A stretch of DNA of 64,000 nt, taken from positions 2,232,001 through 2,296,000 of the forward strand of contig NZ_CP045929.1 of assembly GCF_009664835.1 (NCBI RefSeq), given 5' to 3'. Below the pieces are notes generated by a model. The model saw only the letters and a program-made list of their open reading frames with translations. It did no database searches and was not told where the DNA came from. The translations under genes were made by a program, and so were the position numbers. The stretch comes from Allosaccharopolyspora coralli. Its GTDB lineage: Bacteria > Actinomycetota > Actinomycetes > Mycobacteriales > Pseudonocardiaceae. This document shows positions 43,735 to 52,167 of this stretch, piece after piece (position 1 is the first letter of the stretch; each line of letters starts with the position of its first letter).

Positions 43735-44927
43735 TACACCTCTTCTCGAGTGATCCGGCCGTTGCCGACCGTGTACAGCGACAGCTTCGTGGTCCGGCGC
43801 CGGGCTCCGGTCGCACGTGAGGTGGTGTCGAGGGAGAACCGCACCGCGAAGCGGTCGCCGCCGACGTACGGGCCTTGGATGTCGACGGAGTGGATGTCGA
43901 CCTCCGCGCCGAAGTCCTGGCTGCGTTCGTGGACGGCGCTGTTTCCGACGATTTCCAGGCCGTCTTCCACCCGCACGTGATCGTCGGGAAAGAAGTGGTC
44001 GATGGCGCCGCTGAAATCTCCCGCCCGGCACATCGCGACATACGTCGACGCGACACTGTGCACGTCGAGCGGGTCACCGCCGAAGTCGCGGGCGTGCTCG
44101 TGCGCCCAGCGCACGAAACTTCGCGCGGGGCTGCCGGTCAGCTCCTCCACGGTGTCGGTCACCGGTTCCGGCGTGCGCTGCATTCGTTCATAGGCGGCGA
44201 GGACGGGGTCGATGACCGTGTCCGGCCAGCCCGCGTCGAGCATCTGGCGGCGCTCACGATCCGGACTGATCGTCTCGAACGAGACCGGCCCGCCGCGCGC
44301 GGTTCCGATCGCGTGTGCCTGTTCGGTGTTGGTGAGGTGCTGCGGCCCGGTGAGGACATATCGTTGCCCTGCGTGACCGTTCTCCGTGAGCGTGCGCGCC
44401 GCGACTGCGGCGATGTCGGCTTCGTGAATCAGTGGCCGCGCCAGATCGGGGAACGCGTGTCGCACCGAGTCGTGAGTGGCGACGTCCTGTGCCCAGCCGA
44501 GCGCGTTCGAAGCGAACCCGACGGGCCTGAGGAAGGTCCACTGTGTTCTGTGCTGTTCGAGGTGGTCTTCAATGAAGCTGTGGCTGTTGGTGATCGGGTC
44601 GCCTTGGTCGTCGACGTCACGGATGCCCTCGGACGAGAGGTACACCAGCTGTGGCACGTCGGCCAGTGCCGCGACAACCGCGTCGAGTCCGTCGGTGCTC
44701 ATCAGTGGCCACAGCAGGAACACCGCATCGGCGCCTTTGGCGGCACGCGCGACGCTGTCCGGATCGGTCAGGTCACCGCGCACCAGTTCGACGTGCTCCG
44801 GCAGGTTCGCGGTCTCTGGTTCGCGTACGAGCGCCCGTACCTGCGCCCGTCCGTGCAGTTCGCGGACGAGGTGGCGGCCGATGTGGCCGGTGGCGCCGGT
44901 GACGAGGATCAGTTGGTCGGTGTTCAC
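43710..44927 (-). CDS. NmrA-like NAD(P)-binding protein fused to a SnoaL-like domain
   Basis: A 405-residue fusion. Residues 1-285 form an NmrA-type extended SDR with the dinucleotide motif VTGATGHIGRHL and YLSSEGI in place of the catalytic Ser-Tyr layout. Residues about 290-405 form a SnoaL/NTF2-like domain (VASTYVAMCRAGDFSGAIDHFFPDD). A sensor-type reductase or quinone oxidoreductase role is likely. GGGGGAG precedes the GTG start. The promoter at 44985-45015 has a MerR-type operator in a 19-bp spacer, suggesting stress induction. The start overlaps the stop of the upstream broken frame (GTGA). Confidence 0.83.
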   Translation of the reverse strand: MNTDQLILVTGATGHIGRHLVRELHGRAQVRALVREPETANLPEHVELVRGDLTDPDSVARAAKGADAVFLLWPLMSTDGLDAVVAALADVPQLVYLSSEGIRDVDDQGDPITNSHSFIEDHLEQHRTQWTFLRPVGFASNALGWAQDVATHDSVRHAFPDLARPLIHEADIAAVAARTLTENGHAGQRYVLTGPQHLTNTEQAHAIGTARGGPVSFETISPDRERRQMLDAGWPDTVIDPVLAAYERMQRTPEPVTDTVEELTGSPARSFVRWAHEHARDFGGDPLDVHSVASTYVAMCRAGDFSGAIDHFFPDDHVRVEDGLEIVGNSAVHERSQDFGAEVDIHSVDIQGPYVGGDRFAVRFSLDTTSRATGARRRTTKLSLYTVGNGRITREEVYYDAPEPQ

Positions 44928-45394
44928 GGTGGTCTCCCCCAGTTCGTTGTCGGTGTTCGGGGTCGTTGCCGATGTTCTGACCCGACGTTAGAACTTCGAC
45001 TAAGCTCGAAGTCAACGCATCTTCGTTCGAAGGCAGGGATGAGATGTTGTTCCTCGTAGGCCAGGTGCATGTCGAGCTCGTCGATGAGCCGGTCGACTCC
45101 GGCGAGCACGGTGGCAGTGGCCTCGTAGCGGAACGTTCCGTCCTCGACGGTCACGCGTGGCTGAGCGACAAGGTTGTGGAACCAGTCGGGGTGCGTGGGC
45201 CCGCCGGCTGCGGACGCGATGACCAGCATTCGGTTTCCGTCGGGCAGATAGCCGACGGGCGTGGTGTGCGCACGTCCGGTGCGCGCTCCGACGGTGGTCA
45301 GTAACAGCAGCCGTGCGTTCTCGAACGGGCCGCCGACGTGTCCGTTGTTGGCGCGGAACTCGTCGATCACCGAGGTGTTGAAGTCGACAGGCAT
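44924..45394 (-). pseudogene. Internally deleted F420-type nitroreductase-hemerythrin fusion
   Basis: The 156-residue frame begins as a normal Ddn/DUF385 deazaflavin-dependent reductase (MPVDFNTSVIDEFRANNG to about res 98, including TTVGARTGRAHTTPVGY). It then jumps directly to DRLIDELDMHLAYEEQHLIP, which looks like the last helix of the hemerythrin domain fused to this reductase family in related genomes. The reductase C terminus and most of the hemerythrin domain are missing, in frame. Residues about 124-156 are translated from the MerR-type promoter region, so the original stop also seems lost. GGAGAAGGA precedes the ATG. A short functional product cannot be excluded. Confidence 0.65.
44985..45015 (-). 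promoter_or_regulatory. MerR-type promoter/operator
   Basis: On the minus strand TTGACT and TAACGT are separated by 19 bp, the long spacer typical of MerR/SoxR-controlled promoters. The spacer region holds ACTTCGA-N6-TCGAAGT, a perfect dyad. It drives the NmrA-SnoaL gene. No MerR regulator gene is in the window. Confidence 0.75.
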
Positions 45395-45603
45395 GGGGCG
45401 TCCTTCTCCAGGGGAAGTCGAGGGATTCGGGCGCGCTTGGGCGCGCGAGAACGATCGTTCGGGATCGGAGAAGGACAGCGGCGGGTCTCTCGCCCGCCCG
45501 GCCGTCACGCCTGGGCCGGGAACCTCACTCGTGCGTGGCTCATGGCCGACCCGGCAGTCACGGCGCGAACATTAACCTCGACGGCTTCGCGCCGCAATGC
45601 AAT

Positions 45604-46290
45604 TCACGGTGTCGTGAGTCGGTAGACGACGTAGTCGACGCTGGTGTCCGCCCGGTGCAGCGTTTCGGTGGCGACGGTCTCGCGCCTCAGGCTCGTCTCG
45701 TCGATGAGGTGATCGAGATAGCCGAGGTCACCGGAGGTGCCGAAGAACAGCAGCACTCGCCCGCCCGGCGCGAGATGCGCTCCCACCTCGCCCGCGAACC
45801 GCCGCATCGTTGCGTAGTCCTCGTCCGTCGTGGCGCGTTCGAGCATGTCCCGCGCGGGAAACCACCGGAAAGGCGGGTCGAAGACGACGAGATCGAAACG
45901 CCCGTCGGCGCCGTCGAACAGGTCGGATTGCCGGAACCGGGCGGCGAGCCCGTTGCGTTCGGCGTTGGCGCGTGCGCAGTCCACGGCATCCGGGTTGACG
46001 TCGACACCGAGGACGTCGTCCGAGATCGAGGCGGCGAGGACGGCGTTGACGCCGCTGCCGGTGCCGAGGTCCAGAACCCGGTCCGTGGCACGCGTCTCCG
46101 CGAGAACCGAACGGCCGAGCAGGTGCGAGACGGGTTGCGGCGGGAACACCGTGGGCGGCACGACGAACTCGAAGTCGAAGTAGGACACCGTCTCGGTGTC
46201 GCGGGCGCGGAGTTCGGCGTAGGCGGCCTCGTGCCAGCGCCGGATCGCCTCCTGCTCCTGCGGTGTTCCGGTCGGTTGGTAGCTCCGCAC
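45604..46290 (-). CDS. SAM-dependent methyltransferase with DPPF motif
   Basis: A 228-residue class I methyltransferase of the small-domain HemK/RsmC-like kind. The SAM site is VLDLGTGSGVNAVLAA, with DVNPDAVDCARAN, and the catalytic-type motif VVFDPPFRWF. FDFEFVVPPTVFPPQPVS precedes the core. DPPF motifs occur in N-methyltransferases of proteins or nucleic acids; the target here is unknown. GGGAGGA lies just upstream of the GTG at 46290. Confidence 0.8.
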   Translation of the reverse strand: MRSYQPTGTPQEQEAIRRWHEAAYAELRARDTETVSYFDFEFVVPPTVFPPQPVSHLLGRSVLAETRATDRVLDLGTGSGVNAVLAASISDDVLGVDVNPDAVDCARANAERNGLAARFRQSDLFDGADGRFDLVVFDPPFRWFPARDMLERATTDEDYATMRRFAGEVGAHLAPGGRVLLFFGTSGDLGYLDHLIDETSLRRETVATETLHRADTSVDYVVYRLTTP

Positions 46291-46366
46291 TCGTTCCTCC
46301 CCATCGGGTCGTGAGCCCGCAGCGTACGACTCGGGCCGGTGCCGAGTGAACGAGTTTTTGGTCGGC

Positions 46367-46999
46367 TCAGCGGGTGCGGATGATCCCGTGGTCGAGGGCG
46401 GCGGCGATGGCGGCGGTGCGGTTGTCGACGCCGAGCTTGTCGTAGATGTGCACCAGGTGAGTCTTGACGGTCGCTTCGCTGATGAACAGTTCCTTCGACA
46501 GTGCCCGGTTGGACAATCCGCGCGCGAGCAGCCGCAGGATCTCCACCTCACGGTTGCTCAGCGCCGGTTTCGGGGTGCGCAGCCGCCCCAGCAGGCGCGC
46601 GGCCACGTCCGGTGCCAGGGCGGTCTGACCACGTGCTGCCGCCCGGACCGCGTCGCAGAGCTGCTCGGGCGGGGCGTCCTTGAGCATGTAGCCGGTGGCG
46701 CCCGCTTCGACGGCGGCGAGGATGTCGGCGTCGGTGTCGTAGGTGGTGAGCACCAGCACCTGCGGCGAATCCGGCAGTTCGGTGATGCGACGGGTCGCGG
46801 TCACCCCGTCCATGCCCGCGCCCATCTGCAGGTCCATCAGCACCAGGTCCACTGTGGTCTCGGAGAGGACGTCGAGCGCTTGCTGTCCGTCGGCGGCCTC
46901 GGCCACGACGGTCATGTCATCGCGATCGTCGAACATCGCACGCAGTCCTCGTCGGACGACGGGATGATCGTCGACGAGCAGGAGCCGTACCGTGGTCAT
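46367..46999 (-). CDS. NarL/FixJ-type response regulator
   Basis: A 210-residue response regulator with a receiver domain (phospho-acceptor D56 in LVLMDLQMG, acidic pair in LLLVDDHP) and a LuxR-type C-terminal HTH (LSNREVEILRLLARGLSNRALSKELFISEATVKTHL region). The ATG overlaps the sensor kinase stop by 4 bp (ATGA). The pair diverges from an ABC transporter operon, the usual layout of antibiotic- or envelope-stress-sensing systems, so it probably controls that transporter (inference). Confidence 0.92.
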   Translation of the reverse strand: MTTVRLLLVDDHPVVRRGLRAMFDDRDDMTVVAEAADGQQALDVLSETTVDLVLMDLQMGAGMDGVTATRRITELPDSPQVLVLTTYDTDADILAAVEAGATGYMLKDAPPEQLCDAVRAAARGQTALAPDVAARLLGRLRTPKPALSNREVEILRLLARGLSNRALSKELFISEATVKTHLVHIYDKLGVDNRTAAIAAALDHGIIRTR

Positions 47000-48195
47000 C
47001 GGTGCTCCTCGGCCGTCAGCGGCAACCGGATCCCGATCACCGTGCCCTCCCCTGCTGAACTCTCGACCTCCAGCGTGCCACTCAGCGCGGTGATCCGTTC
47101 CCGCAGCGCGGTGAGTCCGTAACCGCTGCCGTCCGAGCGGGACTCCAGGGTGTCGCGGTCGAAACCGACTCCGTCGTCGTAAATGTCCAGCGTGACCTCG
47201 TCGTCGAGAAAACCCAGCGTCACCACCGAGTTCTCGGCACCGGAATGCTGGACGACGTTGGCGAGACTCGCCTGCGCCGCGCGCAGCAACGCCACCTCGA
47301 ATCCGGAGCTCATCCCGGAGACGTCCCCGTCGATGCGCAGCGAGCACCGAATCCCCGACTCGCGCTCGGTGCGTTCGCACAGGCGACCCAGTGCCTCCGG
47401 CAGCGTTCCCGCACTCAGCGACGGTGGTGCGAGGTCACGGACGAAACGGCGGGCCTCGGCGAGCCCGTCGGCGGCGGTCTCTTGCGCCTCGCTGATCCGT
47501 CCCGCGACTCGTTCGGGATCCTCCGGCAGTGACGCCTGTGCCGACCGCAGCAGCAGCACCACACTCGAAAAACCCTGCGCGAGCGTGTCGTGGATCTCGC
47601 GTGCGAGGCGTTCACGTTCGGCGAGCACGCCGGCCCGGTGTTGGGACGTGGCGAGCTCTTCGCGGGTGCGGGTGAGGTCGTCGATGAGCAGCCGCCGCTG
47701 CTCGCTCTCAGCCGCGATCGCCGCATACCCCCAGGCCATGACGATCGCGAACACCGCTCCGAGTGCGGGACCGAGCACCATGCCCACGCTCCAGCCCTGG
47801 GCGTGGGCGATCTGGGCGAGCACGACCAGCCCGGTGATCGCCACCACGGCCGCGACCGCGTGCCAGCGCGCGAGCAGCGCCAGATGCAGAAAGAACAGCG
47901 GGAACGCGACCCACGAGAAGTCCGGGCTCGCCGCCAGCAGCAGCGCCCACTCGGTCGTGATCGCCGCCAGCCACACGAGGTCCAGCCAGCGGTGCCGCCG
48001 ACTCCACATCAACCCCGCCGCGTACAACGCCGCGAGGACCACCGCCCCGCACAACGCCGCGTAGCTGTGCACGCCGGCGTCGCGGGTGACGAACAGGCGC
48101 ACGGTGGCGATGGCCAGTAGCACGAAGAACGACGCGTGCAGGGCGAGCCGCAGGACGCGCAGGATCGTCGTCCCTGCCGGGGCCGGTGTGTGCAC
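46996..48195 (-). CDS. Sensor histidine kinase (HisKA_3/NarL-partner type)
   Basis: A 399-residue kinase with about five to six N-terminal membrane helices (res 12-160), a dimerisation region with the phosphorylated H202 in LAREIHDTLAQGFSSVV, and a C-terminal ATPase domain (DDGVGFD, GYGLTALRERI). The short extracellular loops suggest sensing in or near the membrane. The GTG at 48195 is placed just before the first helix with AGGA upstream; the precise start is uncertain because the frame extends further. Confidence 0.88.
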   Translation of the reverse strand: MHTPAPAGTTILRVLRLALHASFFVLLAIATVRLFVTRDAGVHSYAALCGAVVLAALYAAGLMWSRRHRWLDLVWLAAITTEWALLLAASPDFSWVAFPLFFLHLALLARWHAVAAVVAITGLVVLAQIAHAQGWSVGMVLGPALGAVFAIVMAWGYAAIAAESEQRRLLIDDLTRTREELATSQHRAGVLAERERLAREIHDTLAQGFSSVVLLLRSAQASLPEDPERVAGRISEAQETAADGLAEARRFVRDLAPPSLSAGTLPEALGRLCERTERESGIRCSLRIDGDVSGMSSGFEVALLRAAQASLANVVQHSGAENSVVTLGFLDDEVTLDIYDDGVGFDRDTLESRSDGSGYGLTALRERITALSGTLEVESSAGEGTVIGIRLPLTAEEHR

Positions 48196-48448
48196 GCCTG
48201 GTCCTGTTCCTCGTGGTCGATCTTCGCGGCCGCTCCGCGCGTCGGTCGTCTCGGGCCGTGCTCGCAGCCTAGAGCCCCACCACCAGCCTGAACCGCAAGC
48301 ACGCCGGTCGGCATCAACCGTTCGATGGATCCGCGCGTACCCCCTTCGACGCGCCGGAATCGACCGTCGCAGCGATGGAATCGTGCGCGCCGACGACGAA
48401 CCTGGTTCTTGCACCCCGCCCCTGCGCGGGGCGAGGAAGGAGAAACCC

Positions 48449-49534
48449 GTGTTCGTCGCCATCCGCGACATCCGCGCCGCCCGAGGGCGATTCGCACTGA
48501 TGGGCTCGGTCGTGCTGCTCATCACGCTGCTCATCGTGCTGCTGTCCGGGCTGACCGCCGGGCTGGCCGGTGAGTCGACCTCGGGCATCGCGAAGTTGCC
48601 CGCCACTCACATCTCGTTCGGCTCCGGCAACGAGGAGGCTCCCGAACAGTCGTTCGCCGACAGCACCGTCACCGCCGAACAACTCGACACCTGGTCCGGC
48701 GCCGACGGGGTCCAGTGGGCCGCGCCGTTGGGCATCACCCAGACCCGCCTGGACGCAGCCGACGGCACCAGCGCCTCGGCGTCGGTGTTCGGTGTCCGCC
48801 CGAGTGACCCGGTCGGTCCCGAGGGCGTCGCCGACAACTCGCTGGTCGTCAGCCAGCAGCTCGCTGACGAGGACAACCTGCGGGTCGGTGATCGCGTCAC
48901 TGCAGGCACCACCGAACTGACCGTCTCCGCGATCGCCCCGGACGCCCACTACAGCCACACCCCGGTCGCGTGGACGTCCCTGGACACCTGGTCGCAGGTC
49001 AACGGTCCACGAGGCGGGGAACAACCGCCGGTCGCCACGGTGGTCGCCGCGAAGCTCGATGACAACGCCGACCCGGCCGCGATCGACGCGCAGGCGGGCA
49101 CCTCCACCGCGACGCGCTCGGGGAGTCTGGCCGCGATCGGATCGTACTCGTCGGAGAACGGGTCGCTGCTGATGATGCAAGGCTTCCTGTACGCGATCTC
49201 GGCGCTGGTGATCGGCGCGTTCCTGACCGTCTGGACGATTCAACGCACTGGCGACATCGCGATCCTCAAGGCACTCGGCGGCTCGACCGGCTACCTGCTG
49301 CGAGACGCGCTCGTGCAGTCGCTGGTAGTGCTGCTCATCGGTGCCGGACTCGGTGGTGCGGCCGGGATCGGGCTGGGCGCGTTGGCCGTGAACGCCGTGC
49401 CGTTCGAACTCACCGTCACCACCACGGTGCTGCCGGTGCTGGGCATGATTGTGCTCGGCATGGCCGGTGCCGCCCTCGCCGTTCGCCGCATCACCTCCGT
49501 CGACCCGCTGACCGCGTTGGGAGCCGTCCGATGA
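48449..49534 (+). CDS. ABC transporter permease (FtsX-like, MacB type)
   Basis: A 361-residue permease with one N-terminal helix (RFALMGSVVLLITLLIVLLS, res 14-33), a large extracytoplasmic MacB-like domain and three C-terminal helices (about 245-350). It has the topology of FtsX/MacB permeases that work mechanically on envelope substrates or export peptides. GGAAGGAG precedes the GTG at 48449. It overlaps the ATPase gene by 4 bp and is divergent from the two-component system. Confidence 0.88.
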   Translation: MFVAIRDIRAARGRFALMGSVVLLITLLIVLLSGLTAGLAGESTSGIAKLPATHISFGSGNEEAPEQSFADSTVTAEQLDTWSGADGVQWAAPLGITQTRLDAADGTSASASVFGVRPSDPVGPEGVADNSLVVSQQLADEDNLRVGDRVTAGTTELTVSAIAPDAHYSHTPVAWTSLDTWSQVNGPRGGEQPPVATVVAAKLDDNADPAAIDAQAGTSTATRSGSLAAIGSYSSENGSLLMMQGFLYAISALVIGAFLTVWTIQRTGDIAILKALGGSTGYLLRDALVQSLVVLLIGAGLGGAAGIGLGALAVNAVPFELTVTTTVLPVLGMIVLGMAGAALAVRRITSVDPLTALGAVR

Positions 49535-50220
49535 GCCTGCACCTGTCCGACGTCCGCCTCACCTACCCCGACGGTGACAGCACCGTCACCGCACTCGACG
49601 GTGTCTCCGTCGAGGTCGACGCCGGCGACATGCTCGCCGTCATCGGGCCGTCCGGTTCCGGCAAGTCGAGCCTGCTCGCCGTGGCCGCCACTCTGCAACG
49701 CCCCGACTCCGGTGCCGTTCGGGTGGCCGGCCAGGACACCGCCGGGCTCTCGGGCAAGCAGCTGAGCAGGCTGCGGCTGGAGGAGATCGGCATCGTCTTC
49801 CAACAGCCGAACCTCATCAGCTCGCTGACGACCGCGGAGCAGTTGCTCGTCACCCAGCACATGCGCGGGCGTTCACCGCGCCAACACCGGGAACGGGTGC
49901 GGGAGCTGTTGGCCACGGTCGGACTCGACGGCAAACAGCACCGCAAGCCGCACCAGCTCTCCGGCGGGGAACGGCAGCGCGTCAACATCGCCCGCGCGCT
50001 GACCGGCAAACCCTCGGTACTGCTGGTCGACGAGCCGACCGCCGCGCTCGACCATGACCGGGGGACGCGGATCGTGGAGCTGCTCGCCGAGGTCACTCGC
50101 GAGTTCCGGCTGGCCACGATCATGGTCACCCACGACACCGAGTACCTCGGACAGGTCGACAGGATCGCGGCCATGCGTGACGGAGCGCTCAGCCACGACA
50201 CCGCGGCCGCTCCCGTGTGA
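49531..50220 (+). CDS. ABC transporter ATP-binding protein (MacB/LolD type)
   Basis: A 229-residue ATPase. Walker A is GPSGSGKS (39-46), the signature HQLSGGERQRVNIARAL, Walker B VLLVDEPTAALD, and the switch histidine is in MVTHDTEYLG. It pairs with the FtsX-like permease by an ATGA overlap. Together with the divergent NarL-type two-component system it resembles bacterial defence or envelope-stress export modules. A palindromic terminator lies 50 bp downstream. Confidence 0.92.
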   Translation: MSLHLSDVRLTYPDGDSTVTALDGVSVEVDAGDMLAVIGPSGSGKSSLLAVAATLQRPDSGAVRVAGQDTAGLSGKQLSRLRLEEIGIVFQQPNLISSLTTAEQLLVTQHMRGRSPRQHRERVRELLATVGLDGKQHRKPHQLSGGERQRVNIARALTGKPSVLLVDEPTAALDHDRGTRIVELLAEVTREFRLATIMVTHDTEYLGQVDRIAAMRDGALSHDTAAAPV

Positions 50221-50269
50221 TCCCGGGGTTCCCGGCCCGCGTTCGGGGGCGGGCCGGGCACCAACGCTA

Positions 50270-50311
50270 CGTGAGCCTTTTTGGTGGTCATAGCCACCAA
50301 AAAGGCTCACG
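50270..50311. terminator. Palindromic terminator, copy B
   Basis: Perfect 18-bp arms (CGTGAGCCTTTTTGGTGG and its complement) with a TCATAG loop, downstream of the ABC transporter operon. The sequence is closely related to copies A and C and has T-tracts on both strands. Confidence 0.9.
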
Positions 50312-50395
50312 CCTCCCAGCCCGCAGCGGCTGTCCCGGTCGGCCAACGTGGTTCGCCGCGAGAAATTCGGTGGCGCACGGTGCGAGCAGGTCGCT

Positions 50396-50536
50396 ATGCT
50401 CGTCGCATCATGAAGAACTGACATCAGCCGTGCCCGCGTCCGAGGCCCCGCACGAGTCCGCCGCCATCGACGGGCGACCGTGCGCATCATGCCCGGCGGG
50501 CGTCACCCCACCTTCTTCTCGGCTGGTGTCGCTTGA
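50396..50536 (+). promoter_or_regulatory. Leader with short upstream ORFs before the ABC-F gene
   Basis: Three tiny frames lie in the leader: MLVAS (50396-50413, with AGG upstream), an overlapping MKN frame (50410-50421), and a 15-codon frame MPGGRHPTFFSAGVA (50489-50536) whose TGA overlaps the ABC-F start as TGATG. The ABC-F gene has no clear ribosome site of its own. This fits ribosome-dependent control by translation of a leader, known for ABC-F resistance genes; the mechanism here is inferred. Confidence 0.45.
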
Positions 50537-52155
50537 TGTCTCCTGCTCCCCTGCTCGTCTCCGACCTCACCAAGACCTACGAGGCGCGCCGCGTCCTCGA
50601 CGGGGTCAGTCTCACCGCCGCGCCCGGCACCCGCCTCGGCCTGGTCGGCGACAACGGCGTCGGCAAGTCCACGCTGCTGCGGCTACTCGCCGGACTGGAG
50701 GCTGTCGACTCCGGCGAGATCAGCGGCCCGGCCGAGATCGGATACCTGCACCAAGAACTGCCCTTCAGCGCCAAGTCCACGGTCACGACCGTGATCGACG
50801 ACGCGCTGGCGGACCTGCGCGCCGCCGAAACTCGGCTGAGCACCCTTGCCGAGCAGCTCGCCGACAATCCGCACGATGCGCTCCTGCTCGACGAGTACGG
50901 GCAGGTGTGGGAGTGGGCGCAGCACCACGAACTGTGGGACGCCGATCGGCGCGCCGAACTCGTCCTCGACGGACTCGGACTCGCCGGAGTCACGCACGAC
51001 CGTCGTCTCGACAGGCTCTCGGGCGGGCAGCGTTCCCGGCTCGGGCTCGCCGCGCTGCTGGTGCGGCGGCCCGCGACGCTGCTGCTCGACGAGCCGACCA
51101 ACCATCTCGACGACGACGCGCTCGAATTCCTGGAACAACACTTGCCGAGCCTGCCCGGCGCGGTGATCCTCGCCAGCCACGACCGAGTGTTCCTCGACGC
51201 GGTGTGCACCGACATCGTCGACCTCGACCCGAGCGTCAACGGGACCACCCGGTACGGCGGCACGTTCTCCGACTACGTGGAAGCAAAACGCGCCGAACGG
51301 GCCCGCTGGGAACAGCGCCACCGGGACGAGCAGGCCGAACTCGCCGCGCTGCGGCACTCGGTCGACGTCACCGCGCGTCAGGTGTCGAACAACAAGGAAC
51401 GCGGCAACACCAGCAAACTCGCCTACGATTACAAGGGTGCGCGGGTGCAGAAGCAGGTGTCGCGCCGCGTCCGCAACGCCCAGCAACGTCTCGACGAGCT
51501 CACCCGCACCCAGGTGCGCAAACCTCCGAAGCCGCTGTCGTTCTCGGCGTCGTTGACCAGTGACGCCGTCGACGGCGAGGTGGCCGTGCAGCTTCGTGAC
51601 ACCACCGTCGTCGGTCGGCTGCACGTCGCCGAGCTCGACATCGCCGGAGCCGACCAGCTTCTCGTGACCGGCCCCAACGGTGCCGGAAAGTCGACACTGC
51701 TGCACCTGCTCGCCGGTACTCTCCCGCCACAGCGGGGAGGTCTGCACCGCCGCAGCGGTCTCAGCGTCGGAATGTTGGAACAGGACGTCGTGTTTGCCGA
51801 CGACACCGTGTCTCCGCGTCATCTCTACGCCGAAGCGGTCGCCGATCACTCCGACGCTCCGGCGCTTCACGAGCTCGGGCTGCTCGCCGGTCGCGACCTG
51901 GATCGGCCCGTCGGGGTGCTCTCGGTCGGCCAGCGCCGCCGTGTCGCGCTGGCGAGACTGTTGGCACGCCCGCCGCAGGTGCTGCTGCTCGACGAACCGA
52001 CCAACCACCTTTCGCTGGCCCTGGCCGGCGAGTTGGAGGACGCCTTGCACTCCGCGCCCGGCGCGACCGTCGTCGCCACCCACGACCGGTGGCTGCGCCG
52101 CCGGTGGGACGGGCGTGCCCTGGAACTGCGCAACGGACACCTGCACTCCGACTGA
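50536..52155 (+). CDS. ABC-F ATPase, probable ribosome-protection/macrolide-resistance type
   Basis: A 539-residue soluble protein with two ABC domains and no membrane helices. Walker A1 is GDNGVGKS (38-45) and Walker A2 is GPNGAGKS (379-386). Signatures are LSGGQRSRLGLA and LSVGQRRRVALA. The interdomain linker (about 255-330, rich in Arg/Gln/Lys, with SNNKERGNTSKLAYDYKG) is the part that enters the ribosome in ABC-F resistance proteins. An erythromycin-esterase-like gene follows by 12 bp, which supports a macrolide-related role. The start is ATG 50536, with TTG 50533 adjacent. Confidence 0.88.
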   Translation: MSPAPLLVSDLTKTYEARRVLDGVSLTAAPGTRLGLVGDNGVGKSTLLRLLAGLEAVDSGEISGPAEIGYLHQELPFSAKSTVTTVIDDALADLRAAETRLSTLAEQLADNPHDALLLDEYGQVWEWAQHHELWDADRRAELVLDGLGLAGVTHDRRLDRLSGGQRSRLGLAALLVRRPATLLLDEPTNHLDDDALEFLEQHLPSLPGAVILASHDRVFLDAVCTDIVDLDPSVNGTTRYGGTFSDYVEAKRAERARWEQRHRDEQAELAALRHSVDVTARQVSNNKERGNTSKLAYDYKGARVQKQVSRRVRNAQQRLDELTRTQVRKPPKPLSFSASLTSDAVDGEVAVQLRDTTVVGRLHVAELDIAGADQLLVTGPNGAGKSTLLHLLAGTLPPQRGGLHRRSGLSVGMLEQDVVFADDTVSPRHLYAEAVADHSDAPALHELGLLAGRDLDRPVGVLSVGQRRRVALARLLARPPQVLLLDEPTNHLSLALAGELEDALHSAPGATVVATHDRWLRRRWDGRALELRNGHLHSD

Positions 52156-52167
52156 AGGAGAGCCTCG

